A program made the position numbers and the translations under genes. Below are positions 36,019 through 45,259 of a DNA stretch of 64,000 nt, piece by piece. The notes beneath the pieces are model-generated. The model saw only the letters and a list, made by a program, of their open reading frames with translations. It had not been told where the DNA came from and searched no databases. The DNA is taken from assembly GCA_937864115.1 (NCBI GenBank), contig CALMII010000019.1:62001-126000 (forward strand). The letters are read 5' to 3'. Source of the stretch: an uncultured Steroidobacter sp. GTDB lineage: Bacteria > Pseudomonadota > Gammaproteobacteria > Steroidobacterales > Steroidobacteraceae. The first letter of the stretch is position 1; each line of letters opens with the position of its first letter.

Positions 36019-37476
36019 ATGTCCGTTCGAAACCTAGTCAAGTCCATTCAAGACATCATGCGCCAGGACTCCGGCGTCGATGGCGACGCCCAGCGCATCA
36101 GCCAGCTCTGCTGGATGTTCTTCCTCAAGATCATCGACGACCAGGATCAGGAGTTCGAGCTCACACGCAAGGACTACAAGTCACCGATCCCGAAGAAGTA
36201 TCAATGGCGAACGTGGGCGGCCGACCCGGAAGGCATCACCGGTGAGGAGTTGCTCGCCTTCATCAACGGCGAACTGTTCCCCGCCCTGAAAGCACTTCCA
36301 GTGTCGAACAAGACCGGCGAACGCCGCCGCGTTGTCCGAGACGTGTTCGAGGATGCCTACAACTACATGAAGTCCGGCCAGTTGATGCGCCAGGTCGTCA
36401 ACAAGATCAGCGGCATCGACTTCAACGACCTGTCCGAACGCCAGCACTTCGGCGACATCTACGAACAGATCCTCAACGACCTACAGTCGGCCGGTAACGC
36501 GGGCGAGTACTACACGCCGCGCGCCGTCACAGCATTCATGGTCGATCGCATCGACCCGCATCCCGGCGAAACACTGTTCGATCCCGCGTGCGGAACCGGC
36601 GGCTTCCTGACGTGCGCCCTGCGCCACATGCGCGAAAAGTACGTGAAGAAGCCACAACAGGAACAGGCGATGCAGGATGCACTGCGCGCCGTAGAGAAGA
36701 AGCAGCTCCCTCACATGCTCTGCGTGACGAACATGTTATTGCACGGCGTGGAGGACCCCAGCTTCGTCCGTCACGACAACACGCTGGCGCGCCCGTACAT
36801 CTCATGGGAACAGAAGGAACGCGTGGACATCGTACTCACGAATCCGCCGTTCGGCGGGCGCGAAGAGGACGGCATCGAATCCAACTTCCCGCAACATTTC
36901 CGAACGAGGGAAACTGCCGACCTCTTCCTCGCACTGATCGTTCGACTGCTCAAGCCGGGCGGCCGCGCTGCTGTCGTCCTGCCCGACGGCTCACTGTTCG
37001 GCGAAGGCGTGAAGACGCGCCTGAAGGAACACCTGCTGGAGGAATGCAACCTCCACACGATCGTTCGGCTGCCAAATTCAGTCTTCAAACCCTACGCGTC
37101 GATCGGTACCAACCTGCTGTTCTTCGAAAAGGGCACACCGACAAAGGAAATCTGGTTCTACGAGCATCAGGTGCCCGCAGATCAGAAGGCGTATTCGATG
37201 ACGAAACCGATTCGCTTCGAGCATCTGCGACCGTGTATCGATTGGTGGGGCGGCGCGAAACGGAAAGGACGCGACGCAACACATCAGGCGTGGAAGGTCA
37301 CAGCAGAAGAAGTGAAGGCTCGCGGCTACAACCTCGACATCAAGAATCCGCACGTAGTCGCGGATGACCACGGCGACGTGGGAAGGCTACTTGAGCAGTT
37401 GAATCTAGCGGAGCAAGACACCGCGAGGCTCAGACAGCAGCTGAAGGCCATCTTGGGCGAGGCGCTCACGCGATGA
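36019..37476 (+). CDS. hsdM: type I restriction-modification DNA methyltransferase, M subunit
   Basis: 485 aa starting three bases after hsdR. The HsdM N-terminal helical domain (VKSIQDIMRQDSGVDGDAQR) precedes an N6-adenine methyltransferase with the SAM motif FDPACGTGGF (187-196) and the catalytic NPPF (275-278). It methylates adenine on both strands of the HsdS-defined site, protecting host DNA. The gene ends in an ATGA overlap with hsdS, so the two are translationally coupled. No damage is seen. Confidence 0.96.
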   Translation: MSVRNLVKSIQDIMRQDSGVDGDAQRISQLCWMFFLKIIDDQDQEFELTRKDYKSPIPKKYQWRTWAADPEGITGEELLAFINGELFPALKALPVSNKTGERRRVVRDVFEDAYNYMKSGQLMRQVVNKISGIDFNDLSERQHFGDIYEQILNDLQSAGNAGEYYTPRAVTAFMVDRIDPHPGETLFDPACGTGGFLTCALRHMREKYVKKPQQEQAMQDALRAVEKKQLPHMLCVTNMLLHGVEDPSFVRHDNTLARPYISWEQKERVDIVLTNPPFGGREEDGIESNFPQHFRTRETADLFLALIVRLLKPGGRAAVVLPDGSLFGEGVKTRLKEHLLEECNLHTIVRLPNSVFKPYASIGTNLLFFEKGTPTKEIWFYEHQVPADQKAYSMTKPIRFEHLRPCIDWWGGAKRKGRDATHQAWKVTAEEVKARGYNLDIKNPHVVADDHGDVGRLLEQLNLAEQDTARLRQQLKAILGEALTR

Positions 37477-39260
37477 ATGCTAAGGATCTGCTCGAGCAGT
37501 ACGAGCGAGTCGTGGAGGCGCCTGATGCAATCACCAACCTCAGACAGTTCGTTCTCGACCTCGCTATTCGCGGAAAGCTTGTCGCGCAAGAACCCACCGA
37601 CGAGCCAGCCGGCTACCTCCTCAAGCGAATCGCCCAGGCCAAAATTCGCGCCGTCAGCAAGCCCGCCAGGGCTCGGGCCATGCCGGAAGTGGAAGCGCCT
37701 CCATTCCTACTCCCAGACAGTTGGAGTTGGACGACTATTGCCGAGATCGGCCTGCTGAGCCCAAAAAATGAGGCGGACGATAACTTGAATGTCGGCTTTG
37801 TTCCGATGCCATTGATTGCTGCCCCGTACGGCGCACCCAATGGTCATGAAGTGAGGAAGTGGGGCGAGGTAAAAAAGGGCTACACACATTTCGCGGAAGG
37901 AGATGTGGGACTTGCCAAGATCACACCGTGCTTTGAGAACGGCAAATCGACTGTATTTCGTAACCTTCCCGGAGGTCTCGGCAGCGGGACAACAGAATTA
38001 CATGTCGTTCGACCCTTGGTAATGAATGCTGACTTCGTCGCGCTCTATCTTAAGAGCCCGCATTTCATCAATGGCGGCATCCCTCGAATGACCGGAACCG
38101 CCGGGCAAAAGCGAGTGCCCTTCGAATATTTCGCCTACTCTCCATTCCCTCTGCCGCCTCATGCCGAGCAACAGCGCATCGTCTCTAAGGTCGATGAACT
38201 GATGGCGCTATGCGACCAGTTGGAGAAGGCGCGAGCCGTTCAGGAAGAAAAGCGCGACAAGTTGACAGCGGCAACCCTTGCTCGTCTCAACACGCCCAAC
38301 CCTGAAACCTTCCACAACGACGCCCGCTTCGCGCTCGACAATCTCCAGCCCCTCACCACGCGAGCGGATCAGATCAAGCAACTGAGACAAACAGTTCTCA
38401 GCCTTGCGGTTCAAGGCAAGCTCGTGAGCCAAGATCCAAACGACGGATCAGCCGAAACGATTCTTGCGGCCAAGCTGGATGCGCCTGCCGGACATCAAAG
38501 GGGACGAAAGATCCTGAAGCGGCAATCGGTGGATGCACCGCCGGGGCTCTTCCCGGAGCTGCCGAAATCGTGGAGCTACGCCCGGATCCAGGACCTCTAC
38601 GATCGAAACATCGTGCTTGACTATGCGGACGGGAACCATGGTTCGCTGTATCCACGCGCCAGTGAATTCGGCGATACCGGCGTCACCTTCGTCTCGGCCA
38701 AAGATATTGTTGACGGGCGAGTCACTTGGGCATCGTGCGCGAAACTCAACAACGCTTGGGCCGATAAACTCAAGAAGGGCTGGGCAAAAGGCGGGGATGT
38801 TCTCCTGACCCACAATGCCACAGTCGGTCGCGTTGGCAGAGTGGACCCAGGAGTTCCTGCCTTCCTCCTCGGAACGTCGGTTACTTACTACCGCCTCAAT
38901 CCCAACGCCCTTGATGCCGACTTCTTCTTCTACACCTTGCAAAGCCCACTATGGCAAGGGCAGCTAGAAGCAATAATGGCCCAGACAACTCGGAACCAGG
39001 TAAGCATTCAGAAGCAGGCATTCTTTCGGATAGCGATTCCGCCTCTTCCGGAACAGCGCCGCATAGTCATCAAACTGGAGGCGGTCATGGCCCTCTGCGG
39101 TCAGTTGGAATCGAGCTTAGCAACAGCGGACGAGACGCGACGCGGACTTCTGCAGGCCGTGCTCGCGGAAGCGCTGCTGCCCGTCCAGAGTGAAGACACT
39201 GACGAACACGGCAAGAGTCGTCGCGCTATGGATCGGGCGTCAATCAAGCTTGCTTCGTAG
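37473..39260 (+). CDS. hsdS: type I restriction enzyme specificity subunit
   Basis: 595 aa, overlapping hsdM by four bases. The two-fold layout is intact. Conserved repeats RQFVLDLAIRGKLVAQ (24-39) and RQTVLSLAVQGKLVSQ (about 305-320) precede two target recognition domains (about 80-235 and 350-545). Each domain ends in 'PLPPHAEQQRIVSKVDELMALCDQL' and 'PLPEQRRIVIKLEAVMALCGQL' respectively. The spacer helices dimerise and set the gap between the two half-sites, so the target is bipartite. The bases recognised cannot be read from sequence. A conserved 'LxEALLPV' end is present. Confidence 0.95.
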   Translation: MNAKDLLEQYERVVEAPDAITNLRQFVLDLAIRGKLVAQEPTDEPAGYLLKRIAQAKIRAVSKPARARAMPEVEAPPFLLPDSWSWTTIAEIGLLSPKNEADDNLNVGFVPMPLIAAPYGAPNGHEVRKWGEVKKGYTHFAEGDVGLAKITPCFENGKSTVFRNLPGGLGSGTTELHVVRPLVMNADFVALYLKSPHFINGGIPRMTGTAGQKRVPFEYFAYSPFPLPPHAEQQRIVSKVDELMALCDQLEKARAVQEEKRDKLTAATLARLNTPNPETFHNDARFALDNLQPLTTRADQIKQLRQTVLSLAVQGKLVSQDPNDGSAETILAAKLDAPAGHQRGRKILKRQSVDAPPGLFPELPKSWSYARIQDLYDRNIVLDYADGNHGSLYPRASEFGDTGVTFVSAKDIVDGRVTWASCAKLNNAWADKLKKGWAKGGDVLLTHNATVGRVGRVDPGVPAFLLGTSVTYYRLNPNALDADFFFYTLQSPLWQGQLEAIMAQTTRNQVSIQKQAFFRIAIPPLPEQRRIVIKLEAVMALCGQLESSLATADETRRGLLQAVLAEALLPVQSEDTDEHGKSRRAMDRASIKLAS

Positions 39261-39278
39261 ACGCAGACCACGCGACTC

Positions 39279-39905
39279 ATGCCGCCGACTGTGACTGCTG
39301 GAATTGATGTGGGTGGACTGAAGAAGGGTTTCCACGCAATCGCGATGCGCAACCGCACGATTCTTGGCAAGACTTCTTCACGTGATCCAACCGCAATAGC
39401 CACGTGGTGCGCGCAAATCGGAGCGACGGTAGTAGCTGTCGATGCACCCATCAGCTGGAGCAAAACAGGGCGCGCACGGTCTGCCGAGCGCGCCCTGATG
39501 CAAGCGGGAATCTGGTGTTTCTCGACGCCCACGGAGAAGGCAGCGAAAGCACATCCAACAAATCACTTCGGCTGGATGCTTCAGGGCGCGAAGCTCTACC
39601 GCACCCTGGACAGGTCGTTCGCACGCTTTGACGGAATCAACGGGCACGCTCGGCCCATCTGTTTCGAAACGTTCCCGCACGCCATCGCGTGCGCCCTGAA
39701 CGGCGCGCCCGTGTCTGCCAAGAACAAGCGCAACGAGCGACGCGCGCTGCTTGCGAACGCCGGGATCGACTGCGACTGCCTGACCAGCATCGACTTCGTT
39801 GACGCGGCGCTATGCGCTTTGACCGCCGAGCACTTCGCACGGCGACGGATTGAGAAGCATGGCGATCCTGGCGAGGGGTTCATTGTGGTTCCCCGCGCTC
39901 AATAA
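39279..39905 (+). CDS. DUF429-family protein (RNase H-like fold)
   Basis: 208 aa, 18 bp after hsdS. The start TAGIDVGGLKKGFHAIAM and the second strand VVAVDAPISW give the two Asp of a ribonuclease-H-like core, followed by FETFPHAIACAL and DFVDAALCALTAEHF, all DUF429 marks. The biochemical activity of the family is not established to my knowledge. It is often seen beside restriction or mobile genes. Being in line with the operon, it probably belongs to it, either as accessory nuclease or as housekeeping passenger. Confidence 0.8.
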   Translation: MPPTVTAGIDVGGLKKGFHAIAMRNRTILGKTSSRDPTAIATWCAQIGATVVAVDAPISWSKTGRARSAERALMQAGIWCFSTPTEKAAKAHPTNHFGWMLQGAKLYRTLDRSFARFDGINGHARPICFETFPHAIACALNGAPVSAKNKRNERRALLANAGIDCDCLTSIDFVDAALCALTAEHFARRRIEKHGDPGEGFIVVPRAQ

Positions 39906-40035
39906 GCCACAGCGCCAACAGATTTCGATCAAGACTTAGCATCTCCCATTCCGCTGAGAAACACATGAGGCTTGTCACGGAATATTGGATGGTGCCCGGC
40001 GAGATCCTGATTCATTCCCACATGGTCCCTCGAAA

Positions 40036-42432
40036 GTGAAGAACGAGGACAGGGTCGCGAGCCTCATCGATCTGTGCGGGCTGCGGCCCTGGCGGAGAGC
40101 GTTGTTCACGACATTCTCACTGAACATCACTTTCTTTGAAACTTTCATCCTTCGGAAGCTCGAGGATGTCGGATGCGTGGACATCCTGATCCTTGTCGAT
40201 CATTCGTTTTATCTGGAGTCATTGAGCGAGCGTCAGGCATCAGGAGCCGGTCGCGAGTACCGAATTGCGCCTGTGCAGATGCTCACGCGAGGCGTATTCC
40301 ACCCGAAGCTCACGTATCTGTGGGGAGCCGACAATGATGCGTGCGCGGTCGGAAGCGGAAATCTCACGTATGCGGGCCAAGGTGCGAATCTGGAGTGTCT
40401 CGATGTCCTGCTATCGGAACGCGAACCGGAAGCATTCGGGCAGGTCTCCGATTTTTTCGGCGCCCTCCTGGCTTCCCCACGACTCCGACTGCTGGATCAG
40501 CAGGAGCGCATCGGGGACTACCAGAAGCGTGCAGGACGCAAGATGAGCGCTGGGCACGATGGGTCTGCACCTAGGCTGCTGCACTCGCTTCGGGAACCGA
40601 TCCTTCCGCAAGCGCTGAAGCAACTGCAACGATCCGCTGCATTTGAACGCATCGTCTGCATGGCGCCTTTCCATGACCCGGAAGGCGCACCCATAGGTGC
40701 ACTGGCCAAGGCTTTGAGTGCAAGCCAAGTCGACATCGCTATCGACCCAAACGATCGATCCGCTCCGTTCGAGAAAAGTGTTCTCTCGTCTAGCGCCCGC
40801 AAAGTGCAGTTTGTCTCGCCGGGAAAGGAGGAGCGTCGATGTCTGCACGCTAAGTGGTTTGAGTTCCACGGACCCGCCGGCAGCTACTTGATGACCGGTA
40901 GCGCCAATGCCACCAGGACCGCGCTCACCTCTACCGACAACGTTGAAGCGGTCGTATTGCGACAGATCCAGGGAGATGGACCGATCACCTGGATCCCGGT
41001 GAAGCCCGAAGAGATACGGAATGAAGAAACCGGCTTGTCGGCAAGCGTGTTCGACGGCTTTCTGGTCGCGACGGCAACAAGCGAAGGCACCTTATCCGGA
41101 TGGGTTCGGGCAAGATCCGACGTCAATGGGCAATGGAAATGCTGGTTGGTCGCGCGTCACTACGAATGGGAAGCGGGCATCGCGGAGGTTGGCCCCGACG
41201 GGGCTTTCTCTATGCAGGCTCCCACTACACTCGAAGAGGCACGAGGAACAAGTGATGCGGTCCAGCTTCGGATGCGACGCGCCGGCAAGGTCGTTGCTGG
41301 ATGGGTCTCATTTCCCAGCGAACTGGACTCTCCGCCTGAAGTGCGAGGTGCGCGAGTTGCTCTGGATCGAATCAGCAGGGGACAAGCCATCGCCGGTGAT
41401 CTGCTTCGTGTCGTGCACTGGGTTTGCTCTCTGATCAACGGCTCCGCAATCAGAGTCGACCCCGTCCAACCGCACGGCGGCACGGCGCGAACACAGGCAA
41501 TGGAAAGCGCGAATCTTCTTTCGTATTCAGAATGGGCGACTGCTTCCGAGTTGGCCAATGCCGGTCGCTCGGACAATGTTGCCGGCCTCTTTCGGCGCAC
41601 CCTCGAAATGCTCGCCCGAGGGAAGGAGGCGCTGGTTCGTCTCTCACGCCAAGGGGCAAATGCCCTCGATTCAGACGATGAGCTGGATGGAAGTCCATCG
41701 CCCGCACCGGAAGAGGAGTACAACGCTATCGCAGAAATCACAGACGCCATTCAAGCAGCGTTGAAGCTGGCACCGCGAACGCCAATGGCTACCGAATTCA
41801 TTCGCGCGCATGCGATGTTGACCTTTCGCCCGGCGTTCACCAATCAAGACGCTGGACTGGCGTCCACCAAGGCGCTGGATTGGCTGCGGTGGATTGCACA
41901 GCTGGACTTGGAACCGGACGTACGCGAATCGCTTCGCGGCTTGGTGTGGGTGCTTGCGGGGCTCAGTCAGTCGCGAGCCGTTGACGATCGCGCGGAAGCT
42001 CGTGCCGCAGAGCTGAGACGGATGCTGGAGAAGCTGTTTGGCTCGCCCCTGGCTTCGCCATCCCTCTCGGATGCGTTTCTGGACCCAGCGCTTTCCGGTG
42101 CCAACACATTTGCACCGGAGATTGAAGTCGGAATGCACAAGATAGTTGTGGCGAGGAGCCTGAGAGCCGACCTGCGGTCATTCATGGAGGCAGTTCGCAA
42201 TGGAACTGCCCCTGCTGTCACCCCTGTGCTCACCCAGAGCATCGACAAGGAAGTTCTGGCCAGACTTCGCTCCCGCAACAGAAGCGTCTCTCTCAAATCG
42301 CCGACCAGCGACGGGTGTCCCAGGTGCTACTGCGCAATTCCGGCGGCAGAGCGACTGGCGCTCGAGAGTCGATATGCCATCCTGTGCCGCGGTTGCGGCT
42401 GTGTATTGGTTGCTTACGGCGTGAACCTATGA
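40036..42432 (+). CDS. phospholipase D-fold protein with C-terminal zinc ribbon, putative nuclease
   Basis: 798 aa from GTG 40036 (VKNEDRVASLIDL); a TTG at 39985 is the other choice and neither has a good ribosome site. Two HKD-type half-sites are visible: FHPKLTYLWG...VGSGNLTYAG (H89, K91, N109) and LHAKWFEFHG...TGSANATRTA (H271, K273, N291). The HxK...GSxN form is that of PLD-family nucleases. A long helical middle follows. The end is a zinc ribbon (CPRC...CRGCGC). Stand-alone PLD proteins of this kind occur in restriction and DISARM-like loci, but no helicase is adjacent. Its stop overlaps the next start (ATGA). Confidence 0.78.
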   Translation: MKNEDRVASLIDLCGLRPWRRALFTTFSLNITFFETFILRKLEDVGCVDILILVDHSFYLESLSERQASGAGREYRIAPVQMLTRGVFHPKLTYLWGADNDACAVGSGNLTYAGQGANLECLDVLLSEREPEAFGQVSDFFGALLASPRLRLLDQQERIGDYQKRAGRKMSAGHDGSAPRLLHSLREPILPQALKQLQRSAAFERIVCMAPFHDPEGAPIGALAKALSASQVDIAIDPNDRSAPFEKSVLSSSARKVQFVSPGKEERRCLHAKWFEFHGPAGSYLMTGSANATRTALTSTDNVEAVVLRQIQGDGPITWIPVKPEEIRNEETGLSASVFDGFLVATATSEGTLSGWVRARSDVNGQWKCWLVARHYEWEAGIAEVGPDGAFSMQAPTTLEEARGTSDAVQLRMRRAGKVVAGWVSFPSELDSPPEVRGARVALDRISRGQAIAGDLLRVVHWVCSLINGSAIRVDPVQPHGGTARTQAMESANLLSYSEWATASELANAGRSDNVAGLFRRTLEMLARGKEALVRLSRQGANALDSDDELDGSPSPAPEEEYNAIAEITDAIQAALKLAPRTPMATEFIRAHAMLTFRPAFTNQDAGLASTKALDWLRWIAQLDLEPDVRESLRGLVWVLAGLSQSRAVDDRAEARAAELRRMLEKLFGSPLASPSLSDAFLDPALSGANTFAPEIEVGMHKIVVARSLRADLRSFMEAVRNGTAPAVTPVLTQSIDKEVLARLRSRNRSVSLKSPTSDGCPRCYCAIPAAERLALESRYAILCRGCGCVLVAYGVNL

Positions 42433-44030
42433 GCGGCATTCCGTCCCACCCGTTCATCATCGAGGAGCTCCCCACCCTCGTGTCTGGGGTCGATTTCCTC
42501 GGCCTTGCCGCCGTTAACGAGCGCCTAGCTGGCGAGTTCCTGCCTGGCATTAACAACTTCACCCGCTACATGCGCGTGTACTCCGCGATGAGCTGGATGG
42601 CGTGGAGGTTTGACGAACACTTCAAGCACGAGGAAGGCTCAAGACTCTCGGCGCGGGAGATCAGCACGCGGTTCTCGGCGTTTCGCCAGAAGGTAGAGCT
42701 GCTCTTTACCTGGGGCAATCTGGGACGTGGATCGGGTCTTGTGGGCGCAACTCGGACGTTCCCCGCTAAGGGCACTCAGAAGCTTGCTTTCTCGGAGTTT
42801 GGTTCCAGCACAGCGAGTTGGCTCGATGCGCCTCAATACGGCCCCTCGCTAAAGGTCGAGAACGGGCTTGGATTCTTGCAGTCTGCAGTGGGGTCTTCGC
42901 TGCGCCCCACTCAAGCGGGCACGAAACTCGCTCTGGCTCTGGACGCCATCCTGCGGGCAAGTCCCTACTATCGCGCACTCGCCGACGTTTCTGATCTCGA
43001 TGCTACTCCTCAGATGGCTAAGGACTTGGGGGAGAGATGGTCCATCGCCTCCTCCTCCAAGGCAGAGAAGCAGGTGTTCAGGGACAACTTCGCTCCGGCG
43101 AATGTTGATGACCAATCACCGCTCGGGATGCGTACTCGTTGCTCCGTGGTGCGCCTGATCTGGGCGGCACTTCGAGCCTGCGGCGGAAGCGGTTCCACTC
43201 AGACAGTACGCGAGGCACTCTCACGCGGCATTGATCGAGGCAAAGATTTTCCCGCTGACGCAGCCGATAGCAAGGTGCTGTGCACCTGGACTGCGCTTCA
43301 GGTCCGTCAGTTACAGCGGATCTGTCATGAGGCGTTCTTGCGCTGGCTCGAGCTGTCCTTGCTGAACTTCCGGAACAACGATGTCGGCCGCACGACGGCC
43401 CAGCTGGCTCGCCATTGCGCATCTCTTGCCTTGGAGCATCTCGATGTTCCTCGAGATTTCAGTGTGTCTCAGCTGATATTGGCTGTTCGGAGCAAGCTGG
43501 GTCGGCACGCGAGTCCGTTGATTGCAGGGAGGACAGTAGAGGCCATTGATCCGTTTGCGCACATGCGCAAGCTCCTCGAGCTGGGAAGCACTGAAGAGGA
43601 TGCGCAGCGACTGCCTTCCCTGGCGGTGTACGGCCTCGCTATCGCGGTCGTTCAGGCTGAAGAGCTACAGAAGGACGAGCTGTATGCCCGCCCGTTCGCA
43701 CTGGGCTCGCGTGACAGAATTTGCGTCAGCGCATTGATAGAGCTATTCGCCTCGTACGGAAATCGTTCGCTCGGCGAGTTTACGGAAATGCTGCTCGAGT
43801 CCTGCACGGTGAGCCAGCACTTCGCCACAGCGGCGGCGCGCCTGGAAATAGGAAAGAACAAATATCGATTTCTTCCTTCCGAGGGTGGCCTGAAACCACT
43901 AATCGACAGCCCGCAAGGACTTATCCGCACGCCGGACAGGATCGAGACAGCGATGCATTTGATGGCCGATTGCGGACTGCTCCGGAGAATATCTGAGTCT
44001 GAGTATGGGCTTCCACCTGGGAAGACCTGA
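42429..44030 (+). CDS. uncharacterised 533-aa protein coupled to the PLD gene
   Basis: ATG 42429 overlaps the previous stop by four bases, so the two proteins are probably made in fixed ratio. I recognise no domain. The N-terminal part has a charged aromatic helix (RYMRVYSAMSWMAWRFDEHF), the middle contains a segment with TQAGTKLALALDAIL, and the remainder is mostly helical. There is no signal peptide, P-loop or obvious zinc site. It ends 15 bp before the HEPN-like gene. A structural or target-binding partner of the PLD protein is the natural guess, without direct support. Confidence 0.75.
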   Translation: MSGIPSHPFIIEELPTLVSGVDFLGLAAVNERLAGEFLPGINNFTRYMRVYSAMSWMAWRFDEHFKHEEGSRLSAREISTRFSAFRQKVELLFTWGNLGRGSGLVGATRTFPAKGTQKLAFSEFGSSTASWLDAPQYGPSLKVENGLGFLQSAVGSSLRPTQAGTKLALALDAILRASPYYRALADVSDLDATPQMAKDLGERWSIASSSKAEKQVFRDNFAPANVDDQSPLGMRTRCSVVRLIWAALRACGGSGSTQTVREALSRGIDRGKDFPADAADSKVLCTWTALQVRQLQRICHEAFLRWLELSLLNFRNNDVGRTTAQLARHCASLALEHLDVPRDFSVSQLILAVRSKLGRHASPLIAGRTVEAIDPFAHMRKLLELGSTEEDAQRLPSLAVYGLAIAVVQAEELQKDELYARPFALGSRDRICVSALIELFASYGNRSLGEFTEMLLESCTVSQHFATAAARLEIGKNKYRFLPSEGGLKPLIDSPQGLIRTPDRIETAMHLMADCGLLRRISESEYGLPPGKT

Positions 44031-44045
44031 ACCAAAGCCATCCCC

Positions 44046-44579
44046 ATGTCTGACAAGGTCACTCAAATCCGAAACGAGGTCTCGCGCAAAATCGGCCGCA
44101 ACGTCGTCCTCTTTCAGGAGCTGGAAAGCGTCCTCAAGTTCCTTGCCTCGGCTCAGCAACCATCGATGCCCATGAGCAAGGCCAAGGCGACACGAGAAGA
44201 TCGTGCGGAATCCATTCGCATCAAAACCCTGGGTCAGGTCGCAGGTCTGGTCGTTGAAGAGCTGTTCGCCGCCCCCGACTCAGAATCTTCAGCGCCGGAC
44301 GAAATCACCGAACGGTGGCTCGGCTTCGCATTTCGGATCGAAGGCGACCCCGGGGATCTCGAGGAGAGTCGTAGGACTCTCAAAGCGCTAATCGACGAGC
44401 GCAACGAACTGGTCCACCACCTGCTATCTCGATGGAACCCACGTGATGCTGAAAGCTGCAACGCGCTATCGAATGAACTTGACGAGCAGCGGCTCAGAAT
44501 CATCCGCGAGACTGAGCGATTTCGCGCATACGCCAATACCGTCCGCGAAATGGCGAGGGAACTGCAGGCCTTCATCTGA
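44046..44579 (+). CDS. HEPN-like helical protein with an RX4H motif
   Basis: 177 aa, almost entirely helical. Residues 119-124 read RNELVH within IDERNELVHHLLSRW, the R-x4-H signature of HEPN ribonucleases, placed as expected at the start of a late helix. A preceding acidic helix (LEESRRTLKALIDE) fits. HEPN proteins form dimers that cut RNA in toxin-antitoxin, abortive-infection and CRISPR systems. No nucleotidyltransferase (MNT) antitoxin is adjacent; instead a LOTUS-like protein follows within 31 bp. The motif is short, so a structural comparison is needed to be sure. Confidence 0.6.
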   Translation: MSDKVTQIRNEVSRKIGRNVVLFQELESVLKFLASAQQPSMPMSKAKATREDRAESIRIKTLGQVAGLVVEELFAAPDSESSAPDEITERWLGFAFRIEGDPGDLEESRRTLKALIDERNELVHHLLSRWNPRDAESCNALSNELDEQRLRIIRETERFRAYANTVREMARELQAFI

Positions 44580-44610
44580 TTCAGATGACGGAAAGCGTCA
44601 CTTCGACCTC

Positions 44611-44889
44611 ATGTTCCTGCAGAACAGCCGACTTGCGATGTTGCTGGCTCAGATTGCGACCACCCACGCCCGGGAAGATGGCTGGACACTGTTGTCCGTC
44701 GCCGGCGCACAGCTAAACAGCCTGATCCCAGAGCAGTTCACAAAGCTGAAGCGTGAACACGGCGAAGGGTCACTGCATAGGCTTGTCGCCGCCATCGATC
44801 TGTTCGATGTCCAGTCAGAAAGCAATCCAAATGGCGGCACGCGAGCCATCTACCGAGCGCGGCAGCAATCCGCCGGTGAGTGCGAGTGA
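44611..44889 (+). CDS. LOTUS/OST-HTH-like RNA-binding protein
   Basis: 92 aa from ATG 44611 (MFLQNSRLAMLLAQIA), 31 bp after the HEPN-like stop; the frame is open upstream inside the HEPN-like gene. The pattern 'EDGWTLLSVAGAQLNSLIPEQF ... GEGSLHRLVAAIDLFDV' follows the OST-HTH/LOTUS consensus (GW..L...G..L....P.F......L..L......F.V). LOTUS domains bind RNA, including G-quadruplexes, and bacterial ones usually accompany NYN or PIN nucleases. Here the domain stands alone beside a candidate HEPN nuclease. The family call rests on pattern alone. Confidence 0.6.
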   Translation: MFLQNSRLAMLLAQIATTHAREDGWTLLSVAGAQLNSLIPEQFTKLKREHGEGSLHRLVAAIDLFDVQSESNPNGGTRAIYRARQQSAGECE

Positions 44890-44896
44890 GCAAGCG

Positions 44897-45229
44897 ATGA
44901 TCAATTCGTTCACTCTAGTAGGCCGGATAACGATGCTTGGCATCACCCGGCAGAAAAGGGCAGACAAGCCTGCAAGCGCCGTGTTGCAAGTTCAGAGCGG
45001 CCAAAAGCATGAGCCCACCAGCGGCGCTTCTGCACCCGTAATCGTAGCGGTTCGCATTCCATCTGGTACGTCAGTGGTTCCGGCTGATCGTCTAAGGCAA
45101 GGGCAAGGAGTGCAAATCACTGGCCGAATCCTCGGAGTGTGTAAGACACTTGGTGACGGTGACTTCACGATCGAGCTCATGGCTGAACGTATCGACATCG
45201 AAGGCGGCCAGCCCCCTGCACGTGGCTGA
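44897..45229 (+). CDS. OB-fold, SSB-like protein
   Basis: 110 aa from ATG 44897 (MINSFTLVGRITMLG), seven bases after the LOTUS-like stop; upstream frame is antisense-like. The start resembles single-stranded DNA-binding proteins ('NSFTLVGRI'), and later strands 'VIVAVRIPSG ... LRQGQGVQITGRILG ... FTIELMAERIDI' give the five-strand OB layout. The acidic SSB C-terminal tip that recruits partners is missing, so this is not a housekeeping SSB. It is the last gene of the plus-strand array and ends 30 bp from a convergent gene. Confidence 0.65.
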   Translation: MINSFTLVGRITMLGITRQKRADKPASAVLQVQSGQKHEPTSGASAPVIVAVRIPSGTSVVPADRLRQGQGVQITGRILGVCKTLGDGDFTIELMAERIDIEGGQPPARG

Positions 45230-45230
45230 G

Positions 45231-45257
45231 CGGGCGGGCTGCCTTCAGCCTTGCCCG
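45231..45257. terminator. hairpin between convergent operons
   Basis: CGGGC...GCCCG encloses GGCTG-CCTT-CAGCC. There is no T-run, so it may act as a processing or blocking hairpin rather than a classic terminator. Confidence 0.4.
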
Positions 45258-45259
45258 AC

